From: Natrinema amylolyticus_A
Lineage (GTDB): Archaea > Halobacteriota > Halobacteria > Halobacteriales > Natrialbaceae
Assembly: GCF_042678045.1 (NCBI RefSeq)
Contig: NZ_JBHUDI010000003.1
Location: 248,001-312,000, forward strand
Reading direction: 5' to 3'
DNA: 64,000 nt
Shown: positions 25,142-33,668 of the stretch, piece by piece
Numbering within the stretch: position 1 is the first letter of the stretch
Layout: each line of letters begins with the position of its first letter
Notes under the pieces: model-generated
What the model saw: only the letters and a program-made list of their open reading frames with translations
Database searches by the model: none
Told to the model about the DNA's origin: nothing
Program-made: the position numbers and the translations under genes

Positions 25142-26377
25142 TCAAGACGCATACGCTCCAAGCGTCAATTGCTGGGCTTCAGCATCAGCTTGGCTGTCTT
25201 GTGGGCCGATCAAACGGCCCCCTTCCTCAGCCGAGTCATCGCCATCCGTGTGTTCTCTTGAATGGCTCTCTCCGCTGAGGTAGCGGTCTGCAATATTGAG
25301 CGCGGCGTTGATGTCCGCGTGGTACTCCGAGACCCAACACTCCGAGTTGGAACACTTGAACGTCGCTTGGTCGGGGCGGTAGCCCTGCTCTCCGCAACAG
25401 TGGCACGTCTTCGAGGTGTACGCAGGGTTTACTGTCTCCACGCGAATCCCTTTTTCGGCGGCCTTGTACCGAATCTGAGCGTGCATCTTTGCGAAGCTCC
25501 ACCCGTGAAGCCGTCGGTTCATGAACGCACCGTAGTCCATGTTCTCACGGATGTGCGTCAGGTCTTCGAGGACCAATACAGGGTTCTCGAATTGGTCGGC
25601 GTAGGCGACGACCTCCGACGTGACCGTGTGGAGAATGTCGTCTATCTGTCGCCAGAGTGAATCGCCGTAGGACTCGGTGATACGTTCGCTTCCGCGTTTC
25701 TGAAGGCGTCGGGTCGCCGTGAAGTACGTCTCACGGAGTTGTCGGACTCGCTTACCTTCGTCGTTCCAGAGGTTGGGTATAGCCGGGGAGCCGCGCTCGT
25801 CACGGTGACACACCGTTAACAAAGAGGCTTCCCCGATGTCTACCCCAATCGGCGTTTCGGACGCCGAACTGGGCCGTTCCTCCACGTCTCGCGTTGCGAC
25901 GATGTGCAAGTACCACTCACCGTTTCGGTCGAACAACCGACACTCGCCCATCGTCGCGTCTCCCGCGTGCAACGCTTCCAGCCACTCCCGTTGTTCAGGA
26001 TTCAGTTGCGCGGGGAGCCACAGGTTGTAGTCGTCGTGATGCGGGATTTTCACGTACCACTCGATGGCGTTCTGTGGCTTGTGGTCGAGCTTCGGGCCTT
26101 CGTTCGTGAACCGGACAGGGTGGTCGTCATGAAGCTCTTTTGCGTCGTAGCTTCCGCCGCAGAGTTGTGGGACGTACTTCTTGAGGGCGTTCTTCGCGTA
26201 GCCGCTCAGGTTGTAGTCAACCACCACGTCGTTCGCTTCGGTCTGGGTGGTACAGTTAGCGTTGAACGCGGCTTCGAGAGCGTCTTGGTACGCCTGTTTC
26301 GTCTCACAGAGCTTCCGGTGCTTGTGGACGTTCGGCTCCACAAGCTTGAGTTCCAGCGTCTCGGTGAGTTCAGTCAC
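25142..26377 (-). CDS. tnpB: TnpB, RNA-guided nuclease of the IS200/IS605 element
   Basis: 411 residues from GTG 26377, which overlaps the tnpA stop by four bases (GTGA) with GAGGAGG just upstream. RuvC-like catalytic residues are the Asp in 'GVDIGEASLL', the Glu in 'VLVLEDLTHIRENMDYG' and the Asp in 'EYHADINAALNIADRYL'. A C4 zinc finger 'CHCCGEQG...FKCSNSEC' lies between the last two. It should cut DNA matching its guide next to a target-adjacent motif and so help keep the element in the genome. Complete and likely active. The C-terminal 40 residues are Gly/Asp-rich. Confidence 0.93.
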   Translation of the reverse strand: MTELTETLELKLVEPNVHKHRKLCETKQAYQDALEAAFNANCTTQTEANDVVVDYNLSGYAKNALKKYVPQLCGGSYDAKELHDDHPVRFTNEGPKLDHKPQNAIEWYVKIPHHDDYNLWLPAQLNPEQREWLEALHAGDATMGECRLFDRNGEWYLHIVATRDVEERPSSASETPIGVDIGEASLLTVCHRDERGSPAIPNLWNDEGKRVRQLRETYFTATRRLQKRGSERITESYGDSLWRQIDDILHTVTSEVVAYADQFENPVLVLEDLTHIRENMDYGAFMNRRLHGWSFAKMHAQIRYKAAEKGIRVETVNPAYTSKTCHCCGEQGYRPDQATFKCSNSECWVSEYHADINAALNIADRYLSGESHSREHTDGDDSAEEGGRLIGPQDSQADAEAQQLTLGAYAS

Positions 26378-26760
26378 TGTTCCTCCTCGTGGCGCTGAAT
26401 GTAGTCTTGGACCGTTTCGCTTGAGACGTGTCCCGCTGTTCCTGCGTAGTAGCCGCGTGACCACTTGATTTTCTCGTTGTCGTGGTCGGCGTAGCGGTGA
26501 TTGTACTTCCGCGAACTAATGCCCTTGAACCAGTTGGCGAGAAGAGACGGAGCGTGCTTCGGAGGACTACTCACGAACAAGTGAACGTGGTCGGATTGGA
26601 CCGTGAGGTCGATAATCTCTAAGTCTTTCTCGTCGGCGATTTCGTGGAGGATTCGACGCACACGGTCTTCGACCTCATTAACCAGTACCGAGTTGCGGTA
26701 CTTCGGCAACCACACTATGTGGTAGTTGAGGTTGTAAGTCGCGTGTCGTGTGGTCTTCAT
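26374..26760 (-). CDS. tnpA: TnpA, Y1 HUH transposase of the IS200/IS605 element
   Basis: 128 residues. 'YNLNYHIVWLPKYRNSVL' opens the HUH fold, 'QSDHVHLFVS' supplies the His-U-His metal site, and the Tyr in 'VQDYIQRHEEE' is the nucleophile that covalently attaches to single-stranded DNA. Family length is 130-155, so this is complete. It precedes tnpB, and both are transcribed away from the promoter near 26,770-26,800, against the direction of the disrupted host gene. Confidence 0.94.
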   Translation of the reverse strand: MKTTRHATYNLNYHIVWLPKYRNSVLVNEVEDRVRRILHEIADEKDLEIIDLTVQSDHVHLFVSSPPKHAPSLLANWFKGISSRKYNHRYADHDNEKIKWSRGYYAGTAGHVSSETVQDYIQRHEEEQ

Positions 26761-27215
26761 CCGTACTACACACTATGATGAGTGACGATCTTAAAACTAC
26801 CGAGTGACGTGGGAAATCCAGCCGTTCGTAGCAATGTGTCTGGACGCACTATGCCTACCGCTCGACCCGTGCCTGAAGACGCGGGTATGCGCTCACACTA
26901 TGTATCACCGTCGAGGTCGTCCAGGAAGACGCAGACCCTCGGTCCGAGGACACCGAACCGCTCATCGGCGAGATCGCGACGATCTACGGTGACGATCCCG
27001 ACGGGCCACATGTCAAATTAAAAAGTGGCGTGGTCGGACATGTCCAGTCAGTAGTCGCAGATGAATCTCATTCGAGTACATAACAGTTCCGACTGTTACT
27101 TGATCCTGGTTATAACATCCTGGTTTATACGAAATGAAGGAAATTTCTTCGATATTCAACCATATATCGAGTGAGTTTCGGAACGTTCATGACTACTGTC
27201 GGTATACGATCGAAT

Positions 27216-27389
27216 ATGACGCCCGAAGCGACGTCGACTGGACAGCAGGTGGATGCGTCGAGCGACATCGTGGCAGCGATCGACGAGATCGACGGTCGAT
27301 CACATCTCGTCATCGCTGATATCGCTCGAGACGACGCCTGGGTTGCGATGTCCACGGACAGGACTGTGACCCTGGACGACTGTCGGTGA
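27216..27389 (+). CDS. Small haloarchaeal protein, DUF7556-like
   Basis: 57 residues from ATG 27216 (MTPEATSTGQQ...). The conserved-looking part is 'IVAAIDEIDGRSHLVIADIARDDAWVAM', a two-strand segment ending in 'DDAWVAM', which I associate with a small haloarchaeal family (DUF7556). No cysteines or membrane helix. It stands between the IS-disrupted gene and an 82-bp repeat. Function unknown. Confidence 0.65.
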   Translation: MTPEATSTGQQVDASSDIVAAIDEIDGRSHLVIADIARDDAWVAMSTDRTVTLDDCR

Positions 27390-27480
27390 TTCGCTTCGGT
27401 CACAGTGAGAAGACACGCGATCGGTCTCCGATCGCAACTCGGCCCCGGTACCGACAGCCGGGCTCGCTCTTTTTGAACTG

Positions 27481-27562
27481 ATACGGACTACTGTCAGTCG
27501 GTTCCGGCGCGACTGCGATCCGTCCTGCGATCGCGCCGGGAATCAGTGACAGCAGACCGTAT
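27481..27562. repeat. 82-bp imperfect palindromic repeat, copy C (complete)
   Basis: Left arm ATACGGACTACTGTCAGTCG and right arm, read on the other strand, ATACGGTCTGCTGTCACTGA. GTTCCGGCGC pairs inside with GCGCCGGGAA, and the centre is GATCCGTCCTGCGATC. Identical length and arm order to copy B 6.7 kb away. Non-coding. A run of five T precedes it. Confidence 0.75.
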
Positions 27563-27637
27563 GAACGTCGACAGGACGGCCGCAACCGATTGCCTCGAGC
27601 GATGCTTTGTAGCCGCGGGAGTCCCTATGGGTGACGA

Positions 27638-30616
27638 ATGGATTCCGTACGGACGCTCGACGACGCCCGTCTCCTCGTCGCCGAGCCACCCGACTCGAAT
27701 CGCGTCCTCTCGAGTACGTTCGCGGACGACGCACGCGCGGTGACCGCCGTCTCAACCGTCGGCGAGGCGCTCGACCGCCTCGAGACCGCATCCGTCGACT
27801 GTCTGCTGACCGCACAGTCGCTTGCGGACGAGGAGACCGGGCTCGAGCTCTGCGAGCGGATGCGCGAGCGCGACCTCGACCTCCCGATCGTGTTCGCGCC
27901 GGCCGGCGGCGATCAGGCGCTGGCCAGCGCAGCGGTCGCGGCGGACGTCTCGGCGTACGTGCCCCGCGAGAGCACGACCGATCCGGCGGCGACGGACTGC
28001 CGGTCGGCGGTCGAGCAAGCGCTCGCGGACGGACGCGAGCGCCGCCGGCTGCGGGAGCGTACCCGCCAGTTCGACGCCATCTTCGAAGGTCCGGAGACGT
28101 ACGCGTGGGTGCTCGAGCCGGACGGTACCGTTCGGCGGGCCAACGAGCGCGCGCTCACGGCGATCGACGCGACCGCAAGCGACGTTCGTGGCCGGCCGTT
28201 GGCGGCCCTTCCCTGGTGGCAGTCGACCGCGGACGGACGCGCGCAGATTCAGAATGCGATCGAGCGGGCAGCGAGTGGCGAGATCGCACATCAGGAGGTG
28301 ACACACGTCCGCGCCGACGGTACCGGGGCGAACGCGAATCACACGCGCGGCGAGCCCGATGCGAGCGATAAGCCCACGACGTTCGAGGTGACCGTCCGAC
28401 CGGTCCGCGACGAATCCGGCACCGTCGTCTCGCTGCTCGTTCGGGCGACCGACGTCACCGATCGCGCTCGACTCGAGCACGAACTCCGCGAGTCCGAGGA
28501 ACTCCATCGGGTGACGCTCAACAACATGACCGACACCGTCCTCATCACGGACGACAACGGCGCGTTCACCTACGTCTGCCCGAACGTCCACTTCATCTTC
28601 GGCTATACCGACGACGAGATCCACGAGATGGGGACGATCGACGAACTGCTGGGGCCGGACCTCTTCGACCGCGAGGAACTCGAAGAAGCCGGCGTGCTGA
28701 CGAACATCGAGTGTACGGCCACCGACAGGGCAGGCCGCGAACACACGCTGCTGGTCAACGTCCGCGAGGTCTCGATTCAGGACGGGACGGTCCTCTATAG
28801 CTGTCGGGACATCACGACGCGCAAGCGCCGCGAAGAGGCGCTGACGGCGTTACACCGGACCACGCGACAACTCCTGTACGCCGAAACGGATCACGAGATC
28901 GCCGAGATCGTCGTCGACGACGCGACGGACGTGCTCGATCTCGAGGCCAGCGCTGCCTACCTGTTCGACATCGACGAGAACGTGTTACGGCCGGCTGCGT
29001 CCTCGTCAGGGATGGAGCGGATACACGGGCCGGTTCGCGACCACCGGGCGTCCGACGACAGCCTTCCCGGCCGCGTCTTCGTCGACGGGGAAACGCGGTT
29101 CTTCGCGGACGTTCACGATTCCTCGTTGCTCTCGAATCCCGAGACGGACCTGCGAAGCGCCGCGTACGTTCCCCTCGGCGACCACGGCGTCTTCGTGGCG
29201 GGATCGCCCGAGTCGGGGACGTTCGACGATGTCTCCCGGGAGCTAACCGACTTGCTGGCGGCGACCGCAGAAGCGGCACTCGACCGGCTCGAGCGCGAGC
29301 GAACGCTACGCGAGCGAGATCGCGAGCTCAAGCGGCAAAACCGGCAGCTTACGCGCTTCAATCGCATCAACGAGATCATCAGGGACCTCGATCAGGCGCT
29401 GGTCCGAGCGGAAACCCGCGAAGAGATCGAACACGCCGTCTGCGATCGGCTCACGACCGCCGACCGCTTCTCTTTTGCCTGGATCGGCGCCGTCGGGGAC
29501 GGCGGCGCTCGTCTCGAGTCACGTGCCCAGAGCGGGACGAGAGAGGGGCAGGAGTACATCGACAGCGTCTCGCTTGCGTGTACGGATGCGAGCGAACCGG
29601 CAGTCAGGACGGCGACCGATCGCGAGGCGACCGTCGTCTCGAACGTCGCCGATGGGCTCCGTGACGAACCGTGGCGGTCGACCGCCCTCGCTTGCGGCTA
29701 CCAGTCCGCGATGAGTGTGCCTCTGGCCTACGACGAGGTCTCCTACGGCGTACTGACCGTCTACGCGGATCGAGCCGACGCGTTCGACGACATGATCCGC
29801 GCCGTCCTCGCGGAACTCGGCGAGACGATCGCGGCGGCGATCGCGGCGGTCGAGCGCAAACACGCGCTGCTGTCGGATGCGAGTACGCGACTCGAGTTCG
29901 ACGTGACCGACGAGACGTTCCTGTTCGCCCGACTCGCCCGAGAGGCTGAGTGTACCGTCTCGTTCGACGGGGGCGTTCGCCAGCACGACGACGGTGCGTC
30001 GGTGTTCGTGACAGTCACCGGCGCACCGCCCGAGGCCGTCGCGGCTACCGCTGTAGAGTTCCTCGGCGTCGAGCGCGCACAGGTCATCAGCAGTGAGGGA
30101 CGCACAGGCGGAGACGACAGCGAGTCGGCCCCCTCTAGCACTGACGCAGACGGGATCGGCGGGACGATTCACTTACACCTCTCACGGCCCGTGTTCGCCC
30201 TCCAGCTCGCGGATCACGGCATCGTCTTGCGAGGCGTCGAGGCGACGCCGTCGGCCGTTCGCGTCGTCGTCGACATTCCACAATCCGCCGACGTCCGGGA
30301 GAGTGCCAATATCGTCTCGAAGACGTTCTCGGACGCCGAACTCCGATCGAAACGGACCGTCGAACGAACGTCGCCACGGGATTTCCGTTCGACGCTGCGC
30401 GAGCGACTCACCGACCGCCAACTCGAGGTCGTGCAACTCGCCTACTACGGCGGCTACTTCGAGTCGCCACGCGAACAGTCGGGCGAAGACGTCGCCGCAG
30501 CCCTCGAGATCTCCCCGGCAGCGTTCTACCGACACGTCCGGACCGTCCAGCGGAAACTCTTCGACATCGTCTTCGACGAACTCGAGGTTCCGGCACCGCC
30601 GTCCGATGGTGGTTGA
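27638..30616 (+). CDS. Large PAS-PAS-GAF-GAF sensor regulator with HTH_10 DNA-binding domain
   Basis: 992 residues from ATG 27638. Order: a response-receiver-like fold with degenerate acidic residues (about 8-125, 'ARLLVAEPPDSNRVL'), PAS 1 (about 138-275, 'AYAWVLEPDG'), PAS 2 (about 285-395, 'TVLITDDNGAFTYVCPNVHF'), GAF 1 (about 405-555), coiled coil, GAF 2 (about 580-730, 'AMSVPLAYDEVSYGVLTVY'), bacterio-opsin-activator domain (about 745-900), HTH_10 (about 915-975, 'LTDRQLEVVQLAYYGGYFES'). No histidine kinase core, so it is a one-component sensor and transcription factor. The receiver lacks the usual phosphoacceptor context. Signal and targets unknown; single-gene unit. Confidence 0.87.
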   Translation: MDSVRTLDDARLLVAEPPDSNRVLSSTFADDARAVTAVSTVGEALDRLETASVDCLLTAQSLADEETGLELCERMRERDLDLPIVFAPAGGDQALASAAVAADVSAYVPRESTTDPAATDCRSAVEQALADGRERRRLRERTRQFDAIFEGPETYAWVLEPDGTVRRANERALTAIDATASDVRGRPLAALPWWQSTADGRAQIQNAIERAASGEIAHQEVTHVRADGTGANANHTRGEPDASDKPTTFEVTVRPVRDESGTVVSLLVRATDVTDRARLEHELRESEELHRVTLNNMTDTVLITDDNGAFTYVCPNVHFIFGYTDDEIHEMGTIDELLGPDLFDREELEEAGVLTNIECTATDRAGREHTLLVNVREVSIQDGTVLYSCRDITTRKRREEALTALHRTTRQLLYAETDHEIAEIVVDDATDVLDLEASAAYLFDIDENVLRPAASSSGMERIHGPVRDHRASDDSLPGRVFVDGETRFFADVHDSSLLSNPETDLRSAAYVPLGDHGVFVAGSPESGTFDDVSRELTDLLAATAEAALDRLERERTLRERDRELKRQNRQLTRFNRINEIIRDLDQALVRAETREEIEHAVCDRLTTADRFSFAWIGAVGDGGARLESRAQSGTREGQEYIDSVSLACTDASEPAVRTATDREATVVSNVADGLRDEPWRSTALACGYQSAMSVPLAYDEVSYGVLTVYADRADAFDDMIRAVLAELGETIAAAIAAVERKHALLSDASTRLEFDVTDETFLFARLAREAECTVSFDGGVRQHDDGASVFVTVTGAPPEAVAATAVEFLGVERAQVISSEGRTGGDDSESAPSSTDADGIGGTIHLHLSRPVFALQLADHGIVLRGVEATPSAVRVVVDIPQSADVRESANIVSKTFSDAELRSKRTVERTSPRDFRSTLRERLTDRQLEVVQLAYYGGYFESPREQSGEDVAAALEISPAAFYRHVRTVQRKLFDIVFDELEVPAPPSDGG

Positions 30617-30731
30617 ATAATGAACTGCTAGCTGCTACCGACGCTAGATAGTTGACGGATACGTTCATCCTAATATCCCTATTATTCCTAAATGCGACGC
30701 TCGCCGGAATCCAACCGTCACCACTGCTCCC

Positions 30732-30872
30732 ATGAAAGACATCAAACTCGACCCCAAGTCGGAATCGACCTACGAGTGCTTCAACTGTGGAACCGTCGTC
30801 CGTGCGACCGCGCCTGATTCCTGCCCGAACTGCGGTGCAGAGATGCGGAATCGCCGGACACCGATCGAATAA
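30732..30872 (+). CDS. Small rubrerythrin-like zinc-ribbon protein
   Basis: 46 residues, ATG 30732 to TAA 30872: MKDIKLDPKSESTYECFNCG, then 'VVRATAPDSCPNCGAEMRNR'. Two CxxC knuckles form a rubredoxin-like zinc ribbon as in the C-terminus of rubrerythrins, without the di-iron domain. Short free-standing versions are common in haloarchaea. Upstream, CTAATATCCCTATTATTC (30,670-30,687) is AT-rich and likely the promoter. Function unknown. Confidence 0.75.
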   Translation: MKDIKLDPKSESTYECFNCGTVVRATAPDSCPNCGAEMRNRRTPIE

Positions 30873-30971
30873 TTACAGTAATTGCGACTGTTCTTCGCCG
30901 CTGCACCGATAGCGACGGCTGTCGCGGCCGTCACAGGAAGCGGGTCGAAACGACCTCGTCGAGAGCTGGCC

Positions 30972-31601
30972 TCAGCTGCCTTGATCGAGATATTCGATCG
31001 CTTCTTCGTCGGTTACCTGCCCAAAATTCCGGTAGTACTGGCCGACAGCGCGGAAATCCGCGGGCGTCTGCAAGGCGATCACCTCGTCAGTCTCCTGCTC
31101 GAGTTCGGTGACCGATTGCGGTGAGCCGACGGGCACGGCCAGTCCGACCCACTCCGCGCCGCTCTCCTGAACCTGCCGGAGGCAGGCGGTCGCGGTCGCA
31201 CCGGTCGCGACACCGTCGTCGACGACCACGACTCGCTTGCCCTCGAGGTCCGGCAACCCGGCCGTCTCACGGTAGCGATCCGCCTTGTTGCGTGCGTTCT
31301 CCGCTTCCTCGGTTCGGACCTCCTCGAGGTACTCCTCGGAGACGTCCAACCGGGCGATCAGATCGTCGTTGTACCAGACGCTGCCGTCGCTGGCGACCGC
31401 ACCCAGGGCGAGCTCGGGGTTCCCCGGGGCACCCAGCTTGCGAGCGACGACGACGTCTAAGTCGGCGTCGAGTGCGTCCGCGACCGGGCGTGCAACGGGT
31501 AAGGCACCGCGTGGAATCCCGAGGACGACATCGATATCGAGGTCGCGGGCCTCGAGTTCTGCGGCGAGGCGTTCACCGGCATCGGTTCTATCGTCGAACA
31601 T
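30972..31601 (-). CDS. Phosphoribosyltransferase-family protein
   Basis: 209 residues. The PRPP-binding loop is 'VVVVDDGVATGATATACLRQ', preceded by 'VLGIPRGALPVARPVADAL' and the 'VVARKLGAPGNPELALGAV' segment. This arrangement belongs to the predicted phosphoribosyltransferases (COG1926 type) often fused or linked to dienelactone-hydrolase-like proteins, not to a characterised purine or pyrimidine salvage enzyme. Cytosolic. It starts 120 bases from, and divergently to, the NAD(P)HX dehydratase gene. Substrate unknown. Confidence 0.88.
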   Translation of the reverse strand: MFDDRTDAGERLAAELEARDLDIDVVLGIPRGALPVARPVADALDADLDVVVARKLGAPGNPELALGAVASDGSVWYNDDLIARLDVSEEYLEEVRTEEAENARNKADRYRETAGLPDLEGKRVVVVDDGVATGATATACLRQVQESGAEWVGLAVPVGSPQSVTELEQETDEVIALQTPADFRAVGQYYRNFGQVTDEEAIEYLDQGS

Positions 31602-31721
31602 GATCCGTCATGGTCTACGGTAGCAGCATACTATGTGTTTGCGTCGCACACTGTGGGCGGGACGAACCGAACCGGAAGACGCCTGCCGAACGCCTACACG
31701 GCGAGCCTCGAGAGGGTGCGT

Positions 31722-32498
31722 ATGGCACGGCTCCAGCGAACGCTTTCGAACGTCTCGGACGTGTCCGGACACGACAACGGCCGCGTCGGGGTCGTCGCCG
31801 GCAGCGTCGAGTTCCCGAACCAACCCGCACTCGTCGGCCGCGCGGCGCTCCGGACGGGCTCGGATCACGTTCGAGCGCTCGTCGCCGATCCGATCTACGA
31901 CATCGTCGCGGGCCACTCGCCGAACCTGCTCGTCGACACCTACGGTCAGCGGGGGTTTGCCGACGGTGCGATCGACCGTACGTTCGAGCTGGCCGACTGG
32001 GCCGACGCCGTCGTGATCGGCCCCGGCCTCGTCGACGCGGACCCGAGCGCGATGCGCGAGGCGGTCGACGGGATCGACGTGCCGATCGTCGTCGACGCGC
32101 TGGCGATCGAACCCGCGCTGGATGCGGACCTCTCGAACGCGATCGTGACACCGAGTAGCTCCGAGAACGGCCCGCTATACGAGTCCGCCGGCTCGCTCGA
32201 GACCTTCTCCGAGGAGACGGGTGCGGTCATCACGCTCACGGGTGACGTCGACGTAATCATCGCTAACGGCGAGCGGCTCGAAAACGAGACGGGAACGTCG
32301 GCCATGTCCGTCGCCGGCACCGGGGACACGCTGGCCGGCATCATCGGCTCGCTGCTCGGCCAAGGAATGGATCGCCGTGACGCCGCCGAACTCGGCGCAT
32401 GGATCCTCGGCAAAACCGGCGAACTGGCGACAGCCGAGTACGGGCCAGGAGTCGTCGCCACGGACGTCATCGAACGGATCCCGAAGACGATTCGATAG
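31722..32498 (+). CDS. nnrD: ADP/ATP-dependent NAD(P)H-hydrate dehydratase
   Basis: 258 residues from ATG 31722; GAGGGTG lies three bases further upstream. Ribokinase-like fold of the YjeF C-terminal family: 'GRVGVVAGSVEFPNQPALVGRAALRTGSD', 'ADAVVIGPGLVD', 'VDALAI' and the nucleotide-binding 'SVAGTGDTLAGIIGSLLGQG'. Repairs hydrated NADH and NADPH. The epimerase domain (NnrE), fused in many prokaryotes, is absent, so the epimerase must be elsewhere. The upstream ATG 31635 is rejected because it lacks conserved sequence before residue 30. Confidence 0.9.
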   Translation: MARLQRTLSNVSDVSGHDNGRVGVVAGSVEFPNQPALVGRAALRTGSDHVRALVADPIYDIVAGHSPNLLVDTYGQRGFADGAIDRTFELADWADAVVIGPGLVDADPSAMREAVDGIDVPIVVDALAIEPALDADLSNAIVTPSSSENGPLYESAGSLETFSEETGAVITLTGDVDVIIANGERLENETGTSAMSVAGTGDTLAGIIGSLLGQGMDRRDAAELGAWILGKTGELATAEYGPGVVATDVIERIPKTIR

Positions 32499-32739
32499 CG
32501 GGAGTCGGTAACACGATTTCTTTATTCAAAGTTAGGCATGTAACTCGCGGCAAGCACAGGACAAGCAGGTAACGGGGTCGCAGTCAAACCGACTACAATA
32601 CGTCGAAAGTGTCGTGCAAGATAGAGAGTGTGAAGTCAGCACGAGCGATCTGAGAGTGTTCCATCTCGTGTGCTGAACCAGCCGATCTATAGATGCCTGC
32701 TCTCAACAGGGTTAACCATCTCCGGTGCGAATAAGTGTC

Positions 32740-33168
32740 ATGATTGATCAACCAGTAGGGGATGTGATGACACGCTCGGTGCGCACCATCAGTAGAGAGA
32801 CACCGGCGTGTGATGTTGCCGTCCTCTTCGCGGAGCATAATATCGGTTCTACGGTAGTGGTTGCGCCCGAGACGGGCGAGGTCACTGGTATCGTAACCGA
32901 ATCAGATATTATGCAGCAAGTTGCGGCAGGCGCTGATATCGAATCCGTCCGTGTCGACTCGTTTCTGTCTGCGCCGGTCATCACTATCGACAGTTCGGAA
33001 AGTATCCACACAGCAGCCGACGTGATGAAAGAGCACTCAATCCGGCGGCTCCCTGTCGTTGACGATGGCGACCTCGTCGGCATCCTCACAACGACTAACC
33101 TCACCCATTATCTGCCACGCTTACGCAATACGATCCTTCGTGATCGAAACGAACATTCCGGGCAGTGA
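32740..33168 (+). CDS. CBS-domain pair protein
   Basis: 142 residues from ATG 32740. Two CBS motifs: 'VGDVMTRSVRTISRETPACD...GSTVVV..TGEVTGIVTESDIM' and 'LSAPVITIDSSESIHTAADV...IRRLPVVDDGDLVGILTTTNL'. Such stand-alone pairs bind adenosine nucleotides or SAM and regulate partners. No fused effector domain. The preceding 240 bases (32,499-32,739) contain no credible gene. Partner unknown. Confidence 0.9.
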   Translation: MIDQPVGDVMTRSVRTISRETPACDVAVLFAEHNIGSTVVVAPETGEVTGIVTESDIMQQVAAGADIESVRVDSFLSAPVITIDSSESIHTAADVMKEHSIRRLPVVDDGDLVGILTTTNLTHYLPRLRNTILRDRNEHSGQ

Positions 33169-33668
33169 TGGTTCTTTTCGCAGTGACTGTCATCGCTCTC
33201 TGACTGTCGAAGTGTGCTGAAGACGCGCTGTATATTTCGCATAATCTACCCGGACCTTGTCGGAACGAACGTGCCGAGTACAGAGTTTATATCATTTCAC
33301 GGATCAGTGAGGATTGTGTGGATAGACCTAGAGATGGCGGATTTTGACCCAGTGTTTCTCGCAGTCGTTCGGCGACTGCGGTGAACACTGGCTGATCTGC
33401 AGCACAGAGGATGCCGATTCGGTCGGTCACGTCGTGCGTCATATAACTGCCCGAACGGGATGGGGCTTAGTCACCAGGTCCGAAGGCACGGGCAACCATC
33501 GATGGCCGTGGTCAGTTAGCGGTGGCAGTGAGGGTTCCAAGCCCTCGCCCTCAAGGAGCCGCCGAAGGCGGCGAGTAGGGCGGGATCGTTCACGCATACT
33601 TCTGAATACAGAAACCGTGCTGCTATCTACTGATAATCACTCGAAGTGCCCGCCCGGTTCCCACTCAG
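33169..33668. other. 500-base non-coding stretch holding a solitary TnpB right-end hairpin
   Basis: No open frame with haloarchaeal composition. An AT-rich patch (CAGAGTTTATATCATTT, 33,280-33,296) resembles a promoter. The stretch 33,541-33,584, listed separately, is the recognisable element. Sequence around 33,500-33,560 (GGTTCCAAGCCCTC) superficially recalls a tRNA T-arm but no cloverleaf forms. Confidence 0.55.
33541..33584 (+). ncRNA. Solitary TnpB right-end / guide-RNA-like hairpin
   Basis: CGCCCT (33,546-33,551) pairs with AGGGCG (33,577-33,582), enclosing GCCGCC-gaa-GGCGGC. The loop signature CCTCAAGGAGC...GAGTAGG is the same as the right end of the tnpB element at 58.7-60.05 kb and the solitary copy at 58.6 kb. 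No tnpB is attached. Either a remnant of a lost element or a retained guide RNA usable by TnpB in trans. Confidence 0.6.

Larger units (their letters stand above)
25071..26906 (-). mobile_element. IS200/IS605-family element with tnpA and tnpB
   Basis: About 1.84 kb, both genes on the minus strand. The end beyond tnpB carries the hairpin CCCGCG-actttagg-CGCGGG (read on minus) followed by GGAGGTCA, and the end before tnpA carries CCCGTG-cctgaaga-CGCGGG; hairpin ends without inverted repeats are the rule in this family. No target duplication is expected. Boundaries are good to within about five bases because three bases (ACC) are shared by element and gene. TTGAC borders the element at 25,070-25,074. 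Confidence 0.85.
25028..27083 (+). pseudogene. YwbE/DUF2196-like gene split by an IS200/IS605 element
   Basis: The 5' part (25,028 to about 25,070) encodes MSADRPTADELRQGL and is preceded by a CTTTTTGAG TATA-like box at 24,998-25,006, about 26 bases before its ATG. The 3' part (about 26,907-27,083) encodes 'TVEVVQEDADPRSEDTEPLI', then 'GEIATIYGDDPDG' and 'HVKLKSGVVGHVQSVVADE', ending at TAA. Joining them restores one small basic-to-acidic beta-barrel protein of about 73 residues in the YwbE/DUF2196 family, whose 'KLKSGVVGHVQ' motif is typical. Between them lies the tnpA-tnpB element on the opposite strand. As it stands, translation from the old start stops after six foreign codons. Inactivation should be recent because both halves are undamaged. 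Confidence 0.85.

Noticed and set aside
32593..32838. 81-codon minus-strand frame before the CBS gene
   Set aside because: It overlaps the CBS start and promoter. The segment 'LLRAGIYRSAGSAHEMEHSQ' looked like a transposon leftover, but I could not connect it to a family.
33480..33560. Possible tRNA (GGTTCCAAGCCCTC resembles a T-arm)
   Set aside because: No acceptor stem, D-arm or anticodon stem can be formed; the sequence belongs to the TnpB end hairpin region.
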